DNA of 64,000 nt, from positions 310,001 to 374,000 of the forward strand of contig NZ_CP102486.1 of NCBI RefSeq assembly GCF_026261605.1, written 5' to 3'. The position numbers and the translations under genes were made by a program. The stretch comes from Dechloromonas sp. A34. GTDB taxonomy: Bacteria; Pseudomonadota; Gammaproteobacteria; Burkholderiales; Rhodocyclaceae. The notes under the pieces are model-generated. The model was given only the letters and a program-made list of their open reading frames with translations. It was not told where the DNA came from and did not search any database. This document shows, in pieces, positions 18,414 through 28,644 of this stretch (the first letter of the stretch is position 1; each line of letters starts with the position of its first letter).

Positions 18414-18430
18414 TGTAACGATTCGTTACA
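18414..18430. promoter_or_regulatory. Perfect palindromic operator candidate
   Basis: TGTAACGATTCGTTACA is a perfect 7-bp inverted repeat with a 3-nt centre. It sits 41 bases upstream of the kinase ATG and about 100 bases upstream of the divergent acyl-CoA synthetase start. Its size and symmetry fit a dimeric repressor or an OmpR/TetR-type site. The regulator is not identifiable from sequence alone. Confidence 0.6.
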
Positions 18431-18532
18431 TTGTGCCAATAGTTATGCAAGAGTGTTTTGCCATCCTCACGCTCAATAAAAAGTAATTACCAGAGAACAG
18501 CACTCTGCCAGCAGTATTGTGAGGAGACTTTT

Positions 18533-20170
18533 GTGGCCAATCCGTACGCCGTCGGGCTCGACCAGAACCCGGCCAATTATGTTCCGCTTTCCCCGCTGAG
18601 CTTTCTCGAGCGCTCGGCTTTCGTCTATCCGAAGCGTATTTCGGTCATCCAGGGCGCCCGTCAATATACCTGGAAAGAAAGTTACGACCGTTGCCGTCAA
18701 CTGGCTTCGGCACTGAGCAGTCGCGGCATCGGCAAGGGCGACACGGTCGCCGTGATGTTGCCCAACTCGGCACCGATGTTCGAGTGCCACTTCGGCGTGC
18801 CGATGACCGGCGCCGTGCTCAATACCCTGAATACCCGGCTCGACGCCGAGGCCATCGCCTTCATGCTGGCCCACGGCGAGGCCAAGGTGCTGATCACCGA
18901 TCCCGAGTTCTCGGCCACCGTCAAGGGCGCCCTGGCGCTGCTCGACGGGCCGCAGCCGCTGGTCATCGACACCCTTGACCCGGAATTCACCGGCGGCGAA
19001 GCGCTCGGCGAGAAAGACTACGAAGCCTTCCTCAATGAAGGCGAACCCGATTTCGCCTGGCAACTCCCGGAAAACGAGTGGGATGCCATCGCCCTGAACT
19101 ACACCTCGGGCACCACTGGCAACCCGAAAGGCGTCGTCTATCACCACCGCGGCGCCTACCTGAATTCCGCCTCCAACATCATTTCCTGGGGCATGCCGCC
19201 GCACGCTGTGTATTTGTGGACCCTGCCGATGTTCCATTGCAACGGCTGGTGCTTCCCCTGGACGCTGGCGGCCAATGCCGGCACCAGCGTCTGCCTGCGC
19301 AAGGTCGATCCGGTCCTGATCTTCGGACTGATCAAGGAACACAAGGTCAGCCACATGTGCGGCGCGCCGATCGTCTACGGCATGATGATCAACGCCCCGG
19401 CGGCCTTGAAGGAAGGCATCACTCATCAAGTCAACGGCCTGATCGCCGGCGCCGCGCCCCCGGCCGCCATCATCGAGGGCGCCGAGCAGATGGGCTTCAA
19501 CATCACCCACGTCTACGGCCTGACCGAGACCTACGGCCCGGCTTCGGTCTGCGCCAAGCATCCGGAATGGGACCGCCTGCCGATCGAACTGCGCGCCGCC
19601 CGCAACGGCCGCCAGGGCGTGCGCTACCACATGCAGGAAGCGATCGAGGTTCGCGATCCGGTCAGCCTCGAACCGGTGCCCTGGGATGGCGAAACGATGG
19701 GCGAGATCATGTTCCGCGGCAACCTGGTCATGAAGGGCTACCTGAAGAATCCGACGGCAACGGCGGAAGCATTCGCCGGCGGCTGGTTCCACACCGGCGA
19801 CCTGGCCGTCGTGCATAGCGACGGCTACGTCAAGATCAAGGATCGCTCCAAGGACATCATCATCTCCGGTGGCGAGAACATCTCGTCGCTGGAAGTCGAG
19901 GACGTGCTCTACCGCCACCCGGCGGTGATCGCCGCCGCCGTCGTCGCCAAGCCCGATGAAAAGTGGGGCGAGGTGCCGGCTGCCTTCGTCGAACTCAAGG
20001 ATGGCGCGCAGACCAGCGAAGGCGAAATCATCGAGCACTGCCGCGCCCATCTGGCCCGCTTCAAGGTGCCCAAGCAGGTGGTCTTCGGCGCTTTGCCCAA
20101 GACCTCGACTGGCAAGATCCAGAAGTACGTGCTGCGCCAGCACGCCCAGTCCGTCCTCGCCATCGAGTAA
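18533..20170 (+). CDS. Acyl-CoA synthetase (AMP-forming, medium-chain/DmdB-like)
   Basis: 545 residues from GTG 18533, placed by the GAGGAG at 18521-18526; the frame runs 25 codons further up but without a ribosome binding site. ANL-superfamily motifs are present: the phosphate-binding loop [12 protein letters not shown], the adenine motif [12 protein letters not shown], the hinge [20 protein letters not shown], and the C-terminal catalytic lysine in [14 protein letters not shown]. It activates a fatty or methylthio-alkanoic acid to its CoA ester. The genes after it (etfBA, acyl-CoA dehydrogenase, ETF-QO) perform the next oxidation and electron transfer, so it is the entry enzyme of a beta-oxidation operon. 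Substrate length cannot be decided from sequence. Confidence 0.9.
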   Translation: MANPYAVGLDQNPANYVPLSPLSFLERSAFVYPKRISVIQGARQYTWKESYDRCRQLASALSSRGIGKGDTVAVMLPNSAPMFECHFGVPMTGAVLNTLNTRLDAEAIAFMLAHGEAKVLITDPEFSATVKGALALLDGPQPLVIDTLDPEFTGGEALGEKDYEAFLNEGEPDFAWQLPENEWDAIALNYTSGTTGNPKGVVYHHRGAYLNSASNIISWGMPPHAVYLWTLPMFHCNGWCFPWTLAANAGTSVCLRKVDPVLIFGLIKEHKVSHMCGAPIVYGMMINAPAALKEGITHQVNGLIAGAAPPAAIIEGAEQMGFNITHVYGLTETYGPASVCAKHPEWDRLPIELRAARNGRQGVRYHMQEAIEVRDPVSLEPVPWDGETMGEIMFRGNLVMKGYLKNPTATAEAFAGGWFHTGDLAVVHSDGYVKIKDRSKDIIISGGENISSLEVEDVLYRHPAVIAAAVVAKPDEKWGEVPAAFVELKDGAQTSEGEIIEHCRAHLARFKVPKQVVFGALPKTSTGKIQKYVLRQHAQSVLAIE

Positions 20171-20235
20171 TCCGCATCCCCCTGTCGCCATGCCTTGGCC
20201 GGCAGGGGGCTGCTCGTTCGGAAAAAGGAATACCC

Positions 20236-20984
20236 ATGAAAATTCTCGTCCCGTCAAACGGGTCATCGACTACAACGTCAAGGTTCGCGTCAAGGCGGAC
20301 GGGTCGGGTGTCGATCTGGCCAACGTCAAGATGAGCATGAACCCCTTCGACGAAATCGCCGTCGAGGAAGCCGTGCGCTTGAAAGAAGCCGGCATCGCCA
20401 CCGAAGTCATCGCCGTCTCCTGCGGCGTCGCCGCCTGCCAGGAAACCCTGCGCACCGCGCTGGCCATCGGTGCCGACCGCGCCATCCTGGTCGAGACCGA
20501 TGTCGACCTGCAACCGTTGGCCGTCGCCAAGCTCCTGAAAGCATTGTGCGCCAAGGAAGCCCCGCAACTGGTGATCTGCGGCAAGCAAGCCATCGACGAC
20601 GACGCCAACCAGACCGGCCAGATGCTCGCCGCCCTGCAAAACTGGCCGCAAGCCACCTTTGCCTCCAAGGTCGTGATCGCCGACGGCAAAGCCACCGTCA
20701 CCCGCGAAATCGACGGTGGTCTGGAAACCCTGGCGATCAGCCTGCCGGCCGTGGTCTCCACCGACCTGCGCCTCAACGAGCCGCGCTACGCCACCCTCCC
20801 CAACATCATGAAAGCCAAGAAGAAGCCGCTCGACACCGTCAAGCCGGCCGACCTCGGTGTCGATGTCGCACCGCGGCTGACCACGATCAAGGTTGTCGAA
20901 CCGGCCAAGCGCTCGGCAGGCATCAAGGTCGCCGACGTCGCCGAACTGGTTAACAAACTGAAAAATGAAGCGAAGGTGATCTGA
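20236..20984 (+). pseudogene. etfB: Electron transfer flavoprotein beta subunit, one-base frameshift near the N-terminus
   Basis: The ATG at 20236, with AAGGAA before it, starts MKILVP, the normal EtfB N-terminus. At 20250-20252 the sequence reads CCC where CCCC is expected, and the frame then runs into nonsense that stops near 20334. The correct continuation [17 protein letters not shown] is intact in the next frame from 20253 to TGA 20984. Joining the two gives about 249 residues, exactly EtfB size. The rest is well preserved, including [18 protein letters not shown] and [23 protein letters not shown]. The partner genes are all intact, so either this is a sequencing/assembly error in a C run or a very recent mutation. 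If real, it would block the operon's electron transfer. Confidence 0.85.
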
Positions 20985-20986
20985 TC

Positions 20987-21916
20987 ATGACGATCCTCGT
21001 TATCGCCGAACACGATCACGCCAGCCTCAAGGCCGCCACCCTGAACACCGTTGCCGCTGCCCAGAAGATCGGTGGCGACATCCACGTCCTGGTCGCCGGC
21101 ACCGATTGCAATGCCGCCGCCCAGCAAGCCGCCGGCCTGCAAGGCGTCACCCTGGTCAAAGTGGCCGACGCCGCCCATTACGCCAGCCAGACCGCCGAGA
21201 ACCTGACCGCCCTGGTCATCGCCAACGCCAGTGGTTACACCCACATCCTGGCCCCGGCCACCACCTTCGGCAAGAACCTGTTGCCGCGCGTCGCCGCCTT
21301 GCTCGACGTCGCCCAGATCTCCGAAATCACCGCCGTCGAATCCCCGGACACCTTCGTCCGTCCGATCTACGCCGGCAATGCACTGGCCACCGTGCAGAGC
21401 GCGGACAAGATCAAGGTCATCACCGTGCGCAGCACCGCCTTCGATGCGGTTGGCACCGGCAATGCCGCCCCGCTCGAAGCCATCGCCCCAGCCGCCGACA
21501 CCCAGCAAAGCACGCTCACGAACCGCGAACTGACCAAGTCGGCCCGTCCCGAACTCGGTGCCGCCAAGATCATCGTCTCCGGTGGGCGTGGCCTGGGCAG
21601 TGGTGAGAACTACCACAGCCTGCTCGAACCGCTCGCCGACAAGCTCGGCGCGGCGCTCGGTGCTTCCCGCGCCGCGGTCGATGCCGGTTTCGTGCCCAAC
21701 GACTACCAGGTCGGCCAGACTGGCAAGATCGTCGCCCCGCAGCTCTACATAGCGGTCGGCATCTCGGGTGCCATCCAGCACCTGGCCGGGATGAAGGAAT
21801 CGAAAGTCATCGTCGCCATCAACAAGGACCCCGATGCGCCGATCTTCCAGGTCGCCGATTACGGCCTGGTTGGCGACCTGTTCGAGGTCGTGCCGCAACT
21901 GGTTGCCGCCGTCTAA
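20987..21916 (+). CDS. etfA: Electron transfer flavoprotein alpha subunit
   Basis: 309 residues, normal EtfA length. The C-terminal FAD-binding domain carries the signature [18 protein letters not shown] stretch (here VSGGRGLGS), [25 protein letters not shown] and [21 protein letters not shown]. With EtfB it takes electrons from acyl-CoA dehydrogenase and passes them to ETF-quinone oxidoreductase. It begins two bases after the etfB stop. Confidence 0.95.
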   Translation: MTILVIAEHDHASLKAATLNTVAAAQKIGGDIHVLVAGTDCNAAAQQAAGLQGVTLVKVADAAHYASQTAENLTALVIANASGYTHILAPATTFGKNLLPRVAALLDVAQISEITAVESPDTFVRPIYAGNALATVQSADKIKVITVRSTAFDAVGTGNAAPLEAIAPAADTQQSTLTNRELTKSARPELGAAKIIVSGGRGLGSGENYHSLLEPLADKLGAALGASRAAVDAGFVPNDYQVGQTGKIVAPQLYIAVGISGAIQHLAGMKESKVIVAINKDPDAPIFQVADYGLVGDLFEVVPQLVAAV

Positions 21917-21943
21917 ACCAATAAATATTCAGGAGATAAACCC

Positions 21944-23722
21944 ATGAGCACCTATATCGCCCCGATTCGCGACATGCAGTTCGTCCTCAACGAAGTCGCC
22001 GGTCTCGAAGAGATCTGCGCGCTGCCCGGCAACGAGGAATGTTCCGTCGATCTCGTCGAGTCCATTCTCGACGAAGCCGCCAAGTTCGCCACCGGCGTCC
22101 TCGACCCGATCAACCGCGTCGGCGACCGTACCGGCCACGTCTGCAAGGATGGCGTGGTGACCACCGCCCCCGGCTTCAAGGAGGCCTACCAGCTGTTCTC
22201 CGAAACCGGCTGGAATTCCATGCCCTTCTCGCCGGAATACGGCGGCCAGGGCCTGCCCGCCGTCGTCTCGATGGCGGTCAACGAAATGTGGAAGGGCGCC
22301 AACATGGCCTTCGGCCTGTGCCCGATGCTGACCGGCGGCGCCATCGAAGCCATCGCCCACCACGCCTCCGACGAACTCAAGCAGAAGTACCTGCCGAAGA
22401 TGGTCGAAGGCACCTGGACCGGCACCATGAACCTGACCGAGCCGAATGCCGGCTCCGATCTGGCCGCCATTTCTTCCAAGGCCAAGGCCGTCGGCGACGG
22501 CACTTACCTGGTCAGCGGCACCAAGATCTTCATCACCTGGGGCGAACACGACGTCGCCGAGAACATCATTCACCTCGTGCTGGCCCGCCTGCCCGACGCC
22601 CCGCCGGGACTGAAGGGCATCTCGCTGTTCCTGGTGCCGAAATTCCTGGTCAATGCCGACGGTTCGCTGGGCAAGCGCAACGACCTGATCTGCGCTTCCA
22701 TCGAACACAAGCTCGGCATCCACGGCAGCCCGACCGCGGTCATGTCCTACGGCGAGAACGAAGGCGCCGTCGGCTACCTGATCGGCGAAGAGAACAAGGG
22801 CATCGGCTACATGTTCACGATGATGAACCACGCCCGCGTCAATGTCGGCCTCGAAGGCGTCGGCATCGCCGAGCGCGCCTACCAGCACGCCCTGTGGTAC
22901 GCCCGCGAACGCGTCCAGGGCGCCCCGGTCGGCGACAAGTCGGGCATCAAGAAGCCCATCCTGCATCACCCGGACGTGCGCCGCATGCTGATCGACATCA
23001 AGTCGCGCACCGAAGCCATGCGCACCCTGGCCTATTACACTGCAGCCAACATCGACCGCGCCCATGCCGGAGATGCCGCCGCCCAGACTCGCGTCGACCT
23101 GCTGACGCCGGTGGTCAAGGGCTGGAGCACGGAGCAGGGCGTCGAGCTGACCTCGACCGCTTTGCAGGTCTTCGGCGGCGTCGGCTTCGTCGAGGAAACC
23201 GGAGCCGGCCAGTACTACCGCGATTCGCGCATCACCACCATTTACGAAGGGACGACGGCGATCCAGGCCAATGACCTGGTCGGCCGCAAGCTGGCCCGCG
23301 AAAAGGTGCCGGGTGCCGCGATGAAGGCGCTGATTGCCGAAATGTCGGCCACCGCCCAGGAACTCGAAGGCCAGGCCGCATTGGCCGGCATCGCTAGCAA
23401 CCTGAAGAATGGCATCGCCGCGCTGAGCAAGGCCGCCGAGTGGATTCTCGCCACCTACGAAGCCAATCCGCAGGCGGTCCATGCCGGTTCGGTGCCTTTC
23501 CTCAAGCTGACCGGCATCGTGGTCGGCGGCTGGCTGATGGCCAAGTCGGCGGCGATTGCCGTCAAGCACCTGGCCGCCGGCAGCAGCGACGACTTCTACC
23601 AGGCCAAGCTGGCCACGGCGAGCTATTTCGCCGCTCACCAGCTGCCGTTCGCCACCGCCTACGCCGCCGAAATCACCGGCGGCAGCGAGTCGGTCTTCGG
23701 CCTGGCCGAAAACCTGTTCTGA
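21944..23722 (+). CDS. Acyl-CoA dehydrogenase with C-terminal extension (DmdC-like)
   Basis: 592 residues, longer than the usual 380, with the extra C-terminal domain found in the DmdC/long-chain subgroup. Motifs: [14 protein letters not shown] (FAD/substrate loop), [35 protein letters not shown] and [43 protein letters not shown], where the glutamate in YEGTT is the expected catalytic base. It introduces the alpha-beta double bond in an acyl-CoA and reduces ETF. It forms an operon with etfBA upstream and ETF-QO downstream. Substrate could be a medium-chain acyl-CoA or methylthiopropionyl-CoA; the sequence does not decide. Confidence 0.92.
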   Translation: MSTYIAPIRDMQFVLNEVAGLEEICALPGNEECSVDLVESILDEAAKFATGVLDPINRVGDRTGHVCKDGVVTTAPGFKEAYQLFSETGWNSMPFSPEYGGQGLPAVVSMAVNEMWKGANMAFGLCPMLTGGAIEAIAHHASDELKQKYLPKMVEGTWTGTMNLTEPNAGSDLAAISSKAKAVGDGTYLVSGTKIFITWGEHDVAENIIHLVLARLPDAPPGLKGISLFLVPKFLVNADGSLGKRNDLICASIEHKLGIHGSPTAVMSYGENEGAVGYLIGEENKGIGYMFTMMNHARVNVGLEGVGIAERAYQHALWYARERVQGAPVGDKSGIKKPILHHPDVRRMLIDIKSRTEAMRTLAYYTAANIDRAHAGDAAAQTRVDLLTPVVKGWSTEQGVELTSTALQVFGGVGFVEETGAGQYYRDSRITTIYEGTTAIQANDLVGRKLAREKVPGAAMKALIAEMSATAQELEGQAALAGIASNLKNGIAALSKAAEWILATYEANPQAVHAGSVPFLKLTGIVVGGWLMAKSAAIAVKHLAAGSSDDFYQAKLATASYFAAHQLPFATAYAAEITGGSESVFGLAENLF

Positions 23723-23730
23723 GCACGATC

Positions 23731-25368
23731 ATGCGTACCGATCGCGAGGCGATGGAATACGATGTCGTGATTGTCGGCGGCGGCCCTTCGGGGCTGTCCG
23801 CGGCGATCCGCATCAAGCAGTTGGCGGAACAGGCGGGCAAGGAAGTCTCGGTCTGCCTGCTCGAAAAAGGCTCGGAAATCGGCGCCCATATCCTGTCCGG
23901 CGCCGTGCTCGAACCGCATGCCCTGGCCGAGCTGATTCCCGACTGGCAGGAACGCGGCGCGCCGCTTAACACGCCGGCCGGTGAAGACCGCCTGCTGTTC
24001 CTGACCGAAGCGGGCGCTCACAAACTGCCGACGCCGCCGCAAATGGGCAACCATGGCAACTACATCATCAGCCTGGGCAATCTGGCCCGCTGGCTGGGCG
24101 AGCAGGCCGAGGCACTGGGTGTCGAGATTTACCCCGGCTTCGCTGCCGCCGAAGTGCTCTATCACGAGGACGGCTCGGTCAAGGGCGTCGCCACCGGCGA
24201 TCTCGGCATCGGCAAGGATGGCCAGCCCGGCCACAACTTTCAGCCCGGCATGGAACTGCATGCCCGCCAGACCATTTTCGCCGAAGGCTGCCGCGGTTCG
24301 CTGACCAAAACGCTGTTCAGTCAGTTCCAGCTGCGGGACGGCGTCGATCCGCAAACCTACGGCATCGGCATCAAGGAACTCTGGGAAATCGACCCGGCCA
24401 AGCACCAGCCGGGGCTGATCGTCCATAGCGTCGGCTGGCCGCTGCAGAGCGACACCTACGGCGGCTCCTTCCTCTACCATCTGGAAAACAACCTGGTGGC
24501 GGTGGGCATGGTCGTCGGCCTCGACTACAAGAATCCCTGGTTGTCGCCCTACGAGGAATTCCAGCGCTACAAGACGCATCCGGCGATCCGCGGCTTCTTC
24601 GAAGGCGGCCGGCGCATTTCCTACGGCGCCCGCGCGCTGTCGGAAGGCGGCTACCAGTCGGTGCCCAAGCTGACCTTCCCGGGCGGCCTGCTGATCGGCG
24701 ACACCGCCGGCTTCCTGAACGTGCCGAAGATCAAGGGCACGCACATGGCGATGAAGTCGGGCATGGTTGCCGCCGAAGCGGTCTTCGAGCATCTGTTCAA
24801 GGATAACGCCGGGGCGGAAGCCACCGAGTACGCCGAGCAGATCAAGAAGTCGTGGCTGTGGGACGAGCTCTACAAGGTCCGCAACATCCGCCCGGCCTTC
24901 AAGTGGGGCTTGTGGGGCGCACTGGCTTACGGCGCGATCGACACCTATGTCTTCAAGGGCAAGGCGCCGTGGACGATGCATCACCACGACGATCACAGCC
25001 AGTTGGGCGACAAGAACGCCCATCCGAAAATCGCCTATCCGAAGCCGGACGGCCAGCTGACTTTCGACCGCCTGTCCTCGGTCTTCCTCTCGGCGACCAA
25101 CCACGAGGAAAACCAGCAGACGCACCTGCGCCTGAAGGATGCCTCGGTCGCGATCAGCGTCAATTACGCCAAGTACGGCGCCCCGGAAACCCGTTACTGC
25201 CCGGCCGGGGTGTACGAAATCCTCGGCGAGGAAGAAGGCCAGCCCCGGCTGCAGATCAACGGGCAGAACTGCCTGCACTGCAAGACCTGCGACATCAAGG
25301 ACCCGACCCAGAACATCAACTGGACGGTGCCGGAAGGTGGCGGTGGGCCGACTTATCCGAACATGTAA
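23731..25368 (+). CDS. Electron transfer flavoprotein-ubiquinone oxidoreductase
   Basis: 545 residues from ATG 23731; the upstream open frame lies within the dehydrogenase gene in another frame. The N-terminal FAD-binding motif is [19 protein letters not shown]. The middle has [29 protein letters not shown]. The C-terminal ferredoxin domain has the cysteines of a single 4Fe-4S cluster in CPAGVYEI and [18 protein letters not shown]. It is a peripheral inner-membrane protein that transfers electrons from reduced ETF into the quinone pool. It completes the acyl-CoA oxidation operon. Confidence 0.95.
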   Translation: MRTDREAMEYDVVIVGGGPSGLSAAIRIKQLAEQAGKEVSVCLLEKGSEIGAHILSGAVLEPHALAELIPDWQERGAPLNTPAGEDRLLFLTEAGAHKLPTPPQMGNHGNYIISLGNLARWLGEQAEALGVEIYPGFAAAEVLYHEDGSVKGVATGDLGIGKDGQPGHNFQPGMELHARQTIFAEGCRGSLTKTLFSQFQLRDGVDPQTYGIGIKELWEIDPAKHQPGLIVHSVGWPLQSDTYGGSFLYHLENNLVAVGMVVGLDYKNPWLSPYEEFQRYKTHPAIRGFFEGGRRISYGARALSEGGYQSVPKLTFPGGLLIGDTAGFLNVPKIKGTHMAMKSGMVAAEAVFEHLFKDNAGAEATEYAEQIKKSWLWDELYKVRNIRPAFKWGLWGALAYGAIDTYVFKGKAPWTMHHHDDHSQLGDKNAHPKIAYPKPDGQLTFDRLSSVFLSATNHEENQQTHLRLKDASVAISVNYAKYGAPETRYCPAGVYEILGEEEGQPRLQINGQNCLHCKTCDIKDPTQNINWTVPEGGGGPTYPNM

Positions 25369-25444
25369 GGCATTGCGGACCGGCGGGCGACCTTTCGCGC
25401 ATTGAGGCGACCCGGCGGCCGAATAACGATAAACACGAGAACGG

Positions 25445-25460
25445 CAAAACCCTAGTTTTG
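25445..25460. promoter_or_regulatory. Short inverted repeat upstream of yjcH-actP
   Basis: CAAAAC-CCTA-GTTTTG is a perfect 6-bp inverted repeat 27 bases before the yjcH start, in the only gap between the ETF operon and actP. It may be an operator or a weak hairpin. There is nothing else to support it. Confidence 0.3.
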
Positions 25461-25486
25461 ACCCACATGTAGTCTCTGGAGGAATC

Positions 25487-25801
25487 ATGTCCCAACCCAA
25501 TATCCAGGCAAGGATCCGGAGCAATCCGAAATTTGCCGAAATGGTCGGCAAGCGCACGCGCTTCGCCATCATCCTCTCCCTCGTCGTGCTGGTGCCGTAC
25601 TACACCTTCATGATGATCACCGCCTTCAACCCGGCCTGGCTCGCCCAGCCGATCAGCGACGGCAACATCATCACCCTCGGCTGGCCGATCGGCGTCGTGC
25701 TGGTCGTCGGCTCCTGGCTGACCACCGGCATCTACATCAGTCGTGCCAATAGCGAGTTTGACTCGCTCAACGAGCAGATCCTCAAGGAGTCGGCCAAATG
25801 A
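25487..25801 (+). CDS. yjcH: DUF485 inner-membrane protein (YjcH)
   Basis: 104 residues with two membrane helices (about 27-49 and 63-88) and short charged ends, the DUF485 layout. YjcH genes sit directly upstream of the acetate symporter actP in most proteobacteria, as here with an ATGA overlap. A role in stabilising or assisting ActP is presumed. Ribosome binding site TGGAGGAATC precedes ATG. Confidence 0.93.
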   Translation: MSQPNIQARIRSNPKFAEMVGKRTRFAIILSLVVLVPYYTFMMITAFNPAWLAQPISDGNIITLGWPIGVVLVVGSWLTTGIYISRANSEFDSLNEQILKESAK

Positions 25802-27465
25802 AGCGCTCCCTGCTAGCCCTCGTCGCCGGCTGCCTCGTCGCCTTTGCCGCGATCGCCGCCCCGGGCGCCCTTGAAGGCGTCCAGAAACAGCCGATCAACG
25901 TCAGCGCCATCGCCATGTTCATGGTCTTCGTGCTGTGTACCCTCGGCATCACCTACTGGGCCTCGGCCCGCACCAAGTCGACCGCCGACTTCTACACTGC
26001 CGGCGGCGGCATTACCGGCTTCCAGAACGGCCTGGCCATCGCCGGCGACTACATGTCGGCAGCGACCCTGCTCGGCCTGACCTCGCTGGTCTATGCCAAG
26101 GGCTTCGATGGTTTCATCTACACCATCAGCTTCTTCGTCGGCTGGCCGATCATCCTGTTCCTGATGGCCGAACGGCTGCGCAATCTCGGCAAATTCACCT
26201 TCGCCGACATCGCCTCCTACCGCCTCGACCAGAACCGCATCCGCACTTTTGCCGCTTTCGGCTCGCTGACCGTGGTCTGCTTCTACCTGATCGTGCAGAT
26301 GGTCGGTGCCGGCCAGCTGATCCAGCTGCTCTTCGGGCTGGAATACACCTACGCGGTGATCGCCGTCGGCCTGCTGATGATGGTCTATGTGACCTTCGGC
26401 GGCATGGTCGCGACGACCTGGGTGCAGATCATCAAGGCCTGCCTGCTGCTCGGCGGCGGCACGCTGCTCATGATCCTGGCGTTCGCCAAGTTCGGCTTCT
26501 CCTTCGACAACCTGTTCACCCAGGCCGTCGCTGCGCACAAGACCGGTATCAAGATCATGGCGCCGGGCTCGTTGATGGCTGATCCGATCTCCGCCGTCTC
26601 GCTGTCGCTGGCTCTGCTCTTCGGCACGGCCGGCCTGCCGCACATCATGATGCGCTTCTTCACCGTGCCCAACGCCAAGGAGGCCCGCAAGTCGGTGTTC
26701 TACGCGACCGGCTTCATCGGTTTCTTCTTCCTGGTGGTGATCATCCTCGGCGTCTCGGCCATCGTCATCGTCGGCCAGGATCCGCAGTTCTTCGAGGGTG
26801 GCGTCGTCGGCGGCAAGCTGATCGGCGGCGGCAACATGCCGGTCATGCACCTCGCCAAGGCAGTCGGCGGCGATATCTTCCTCGGCTTCCTGTCGGCCGT
26901 CGCCTTCGCCACCATCCTCGCCGTGGTTTCGGGTCTGGCCCTGGCCGGCGCTTCCGCGATCGCCCATGACCTCTATGCCCGGGTGATCAAGAAGAACACG
27001 GCGACCAGCGAACAGGAAATGCGCGTCACCAAGATCGCCTCAGTCGGTATCGGCATCGTCGCCATCCTGCTCGGCCTGCTCTTCCGGGACCAGAACATCG
27101 CCTTCCTGGTTGCGCTGACCTTCGGCGTCGCCGCCTCGGTCAATTTCCCCATCCTGATCCTGTCGATGTACTGGAAGGGCCTGACGACGCGTGGCGCACT
27201 GTGGGGCGGCATCGCCGGCCTGGTTTCCGCCGTCGGCCTGGTCATCCTGTCGCCGGCCGTCTGGGTCAAGGTGCTGGGCAACGCCCAGGCCATCTTCCCC
27301 TACGACCACCCGGCAATCATCTCGATGACCGCCGCCTTCCTGGTTACCTGGCTCGGTTCGGTCACCGACAAGAGCGCCCGTGCCGTCAAGGAGGCCGAGG
27401 CCTTCGAGGAGCAGTACATCCGCGCCCAGACCGGGCTGGGGGCTGCCGCCGCTTCGGCGCACTGA
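25798..27465 (+). CDS. actP: Cation/acetate symporter
   Basis: 555 residues of the sodium:solute symporter family. An N-terminal signal-like helix (1-22) precedes 13 or so membrane helices. Recognisable ActP stretches include [38 protein letters not shown] near the N-terminus and [27 protein letters not shown] in the middle. It takes up acetate, and in homologues other short carboxylates, with a cation. An acs gene is not adjacent, but the upstream operon generates acetyl-CoA units. It is followed by a strong terminator. Confidence 0.95.
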   Translation: MKRSLLALVAGCLVAFAAIAAPGALEGVQKQPINVSAIAMFMVFVLCTLGITYWASARTKSTADFYTAGGGITGFQNGLAIAGDYMSAATLLGLTSLVYAKGFDGFIYTISFFVGWPIILFLMAERLRNLGKFTFADIASYRLDQNRIRTFAAFGSLTVVCFYLIVQMVGAGQLIQLLFGLEYTYAVIAVGLLMMVYVTFGGMVATTWVQIIKACLLLGGGTLLMILAFAKFGFSFDNLFTQAVAAHKTGIKIMAPGSLMADPISAVSLSLALLFGTAGLPHIMMRFFTVPNAKEARKSVFYATGFIGFFFLVVIILGVSAIVIVGQDPQFFEGGVVGGKLIGGGNMPVMHLAKAVGGDIFLGFLSAVAFATILAVVSGLALAGASAIAHDLYARVIKKNTATSEQEMRVTKIASVGIGIVAILLGLLFRDQNIAFLVALTFGVAASVNFPILILSMYWKGLTTRGALWGGIAGLVSAVGLVILSPAVWVKVLGNAQAIFPYDHPAIISMTAAFLVTWLGSVTDKSARAVKEAEAFEEQYIRAQTGLGAAAASAH

Positions 27466-27519
27466 TCACTCTGCGGGAGAGACTTCGGAGAACAGCAAAG
27501 CCGTCGTCTCTATCCTTTC

Positions 27520-27543
27520 GGGGCCTTCGGGCCCCCTTTTTTT
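27520..27543 (+). terminator. Rho-independent terminator after actP
   Basis: GGGGCC (27520-27525), a stable TTCG tetraloop, GGCCCC (27530-27535), then seven T residues at 27537-27543. It also lies just beyond the end of the convergent minus-strand gene. Confidence 0.93.
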
Positions 27544-27564
27544 GCTCTGGGACGAACGCGGTGC

Positions 27565-27993
27565 TCAGCCTCTGGTCGCCGCCTTCCGTCCGCCAAGGCG
27601 CAGATCGCCCTCGCCGAATTCGAGCACCATGCTGGCAATCGAGGGAAACCATGGCTCGGGCGCATAGCCTGCCAGGGGCGGCGGGGCGAGTTTTCCGGGG
27701 TCGCCGCCGCAGGTCAGGACGGGGACTGACTGGCGATGGCAGGCGGCTTGCACGGTCTCATAGACTTTTTGCTGCGCCGCCGTCGGGGCACTGGAGTCTA
27801 CTGCGAGGGCGACCAGGGGCTCGGCATGGGTCGAGATTTCCTGGTTCAGTACCTTCAAGGCCTTGTCCGGCGATTGCCCGACGATCCGGAAGATCGCGAC
27901 CGATCTCGCCGCGCCGGCATGACTGATTTCATCCCCGGCATCGCCCATCTCGTGGCGGCGCAGGGTAACCCGGGCGATCAATTGCATCGGCAT
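27565..27993 (-). CDS. Protein of unknown function downstream of an RHH regulator
   Basis: 142 residues from the ATG at 27993, preceded by CAGGAC. A GTG at 28038 in the same frame overlaps the end of the upstream RHH gene and could be the true start through coupling. I recognise no family. Visible features are an N-terminal MQLIARVTLRR strand, a middle helix PTAAQQKVYETVQAACHRQSVPV and a Gly/Pro-rich C-terminal third. Two cysteines, no membrane helix, no signal peptide. It is co-transcribed with the RHH gene. It is too long and dissimilar for a typical ParE/RelE toxin, though a two-gene regulator/effector unit is possible. Confidence 0.6.
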   Translation of the reverse strand: MPMQLIARVTLRRHEMGDAGDEISHAGAARSVAIFRIVGQSPDKALKVLNQEISTHAEPLVALAVDSSAPTAAQQKVYETVQAACHRQSVPVLTCGGDPGKLAPPPLAGYAPEPWFPSIASMVLEFGEGDLRLGGRKAATRG

Positions 27994-28024
27994 GTCCTGG
28001 AAGTGGAAGGGGAAGCCACGGGGA

Positions 28025-28225
28025 TCACTTGTCGTCACCGCGCGGGTTGCCGGCTGTCAGCCATTCGGGCAACTCGCGGCCCCCGGCGTTGGTGACGGTG
28101 TACTGGTGCACCAGTTTTCGGACGACCTGCGAGGGCGTCAGATCCTGCTCGACGCAGATTTCCTCAAAGAGCCGCTTCTTCTCGGGATCGATCAGAATGG
28201 TCAGGCGGGCAGTACGGCTTTCCAT
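28025..28225 (-). CDS. Ribbon-helix-helix (CopG-like) DNA-binding protein
   Basis: 66 residues from ATG 28225, with AAGGAC a few bases upstream. SRTARLTILIDPEKKRLFEEICVEQDLTPSQVVRKLVHQYT has the beta-strand (ARLTILID), helix A (EKKRLFEEICVEQ) and helix B (TPSQVVRKLVHQY) of an RHH domain, followed by a short tail. RHH proteins bind DNA as dimers through the strand and are often autoregulators or antitoxins. It is transcribed from a consensus-like promoter at 28282-28310, divergent from the Ehr-like operon, which it may also control (inference). Confidence 0.8.
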   Translation of the reverse strand: MESRTARLTILIDPEKKRLFEEICVEQDLTPSQVVRKLVHQYTVTNAGGRELPEWLTAGNPRGDDK

Positions 28226-28261
28226 CACCAGTCCTTGTGCTGCATGTTAATCAAATGGTAA

Positions 28262-28289
28262 TTGCAATATAAGTTGAATTTAATATAAT
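28262..28289 (+). promoter_or_regulatory. Sigma-70-like promoter facing the Ehr-like operon
   Basis: TTGCAA (28262-28267) and a consensus TATAAT (28284-28289) are spaced by 16 bases. The -10 box overlaps that of the divergent promoter. Transcription from here would give a leader of about 350 bases before the first operon gene. Confidence 0.5.
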
Positions 28290-28310
28290 TCTAACGAAAG
28301 AAGAATTCAA
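28282..28310 (-). promoter_or_regulatory. Sigma-70-like promoter for the RHH gene
   Basis: On the minus strand TTGAAT (28310-28305) and TATATT (28287-28282) are separated by exactly 17 bases, in an unusually AT-rich stretch. The start codon is about 55 bases downstream. Both boxes are close to the consensus. Confidence 0.6.
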
Positions 28311-28644
28311 TGATTTTTTCATGGGTTGGGTCCGGCCGGGGGCTTTTCGTTTGAACCGCCGGACCGGCTTTGCCACAGGGGGGACGGATGTCGCTGTCGG
28401 AAAATCTGACGGGTTCTGCCAACGCGGGGCGCTGCCGGACTGCGCTATTTGTCGTTTCGCCACTCCCGGACAGGGTTCTGAGGCATATCATGGGCGAAGA
28501 GAAAAAGTCCCATCCTGCAGTGAGCCGTCGGCTCTCGCGTGAACTGCCGCTGGTGCTTGATAGCGACCCGAGTTTTCAAAAAATTGGGGAAAACCGTTTT
28601 CGCCCTGGGGGGACGTTGATGGCATGGCCTGAAAAACGTGGTGG
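28291..28644 (+). other. Long untranslated stretch with inverted repeats ahead of the Ehr-like operon
   Basis: About 350 bases with no convincing gene. It contains an 8-bp inverted repeat GGTCCGGC/GCCGGACC (28329-28336 and 28358-28365), the palindrome GAGCCG-T-CGGCTC (28522-28534), and clustered GTTTTC/GAAAAC elements (28572-28601, including GAAAAC-C-GTTTTC). These may be leader structures or operator sites. I recognise no riboswitch class. Confidence 0.4.

Noticed and set aside
18374-18439. TTG 18439 as start of the hybrid histidine kinase
   Set aside because: The extension is Cys/Ser/His/Gln-rich non-PAS sequence and would place a perfect operator-like palindrome inside the coding region.
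20236-20334. Programmed frameshifting as explanation for split etfB
   Set aside because: No slippery heptamer, no downstream pseudoknot and no known programmed shift in etfB. A missing base in a C run or a mutation is simpler.
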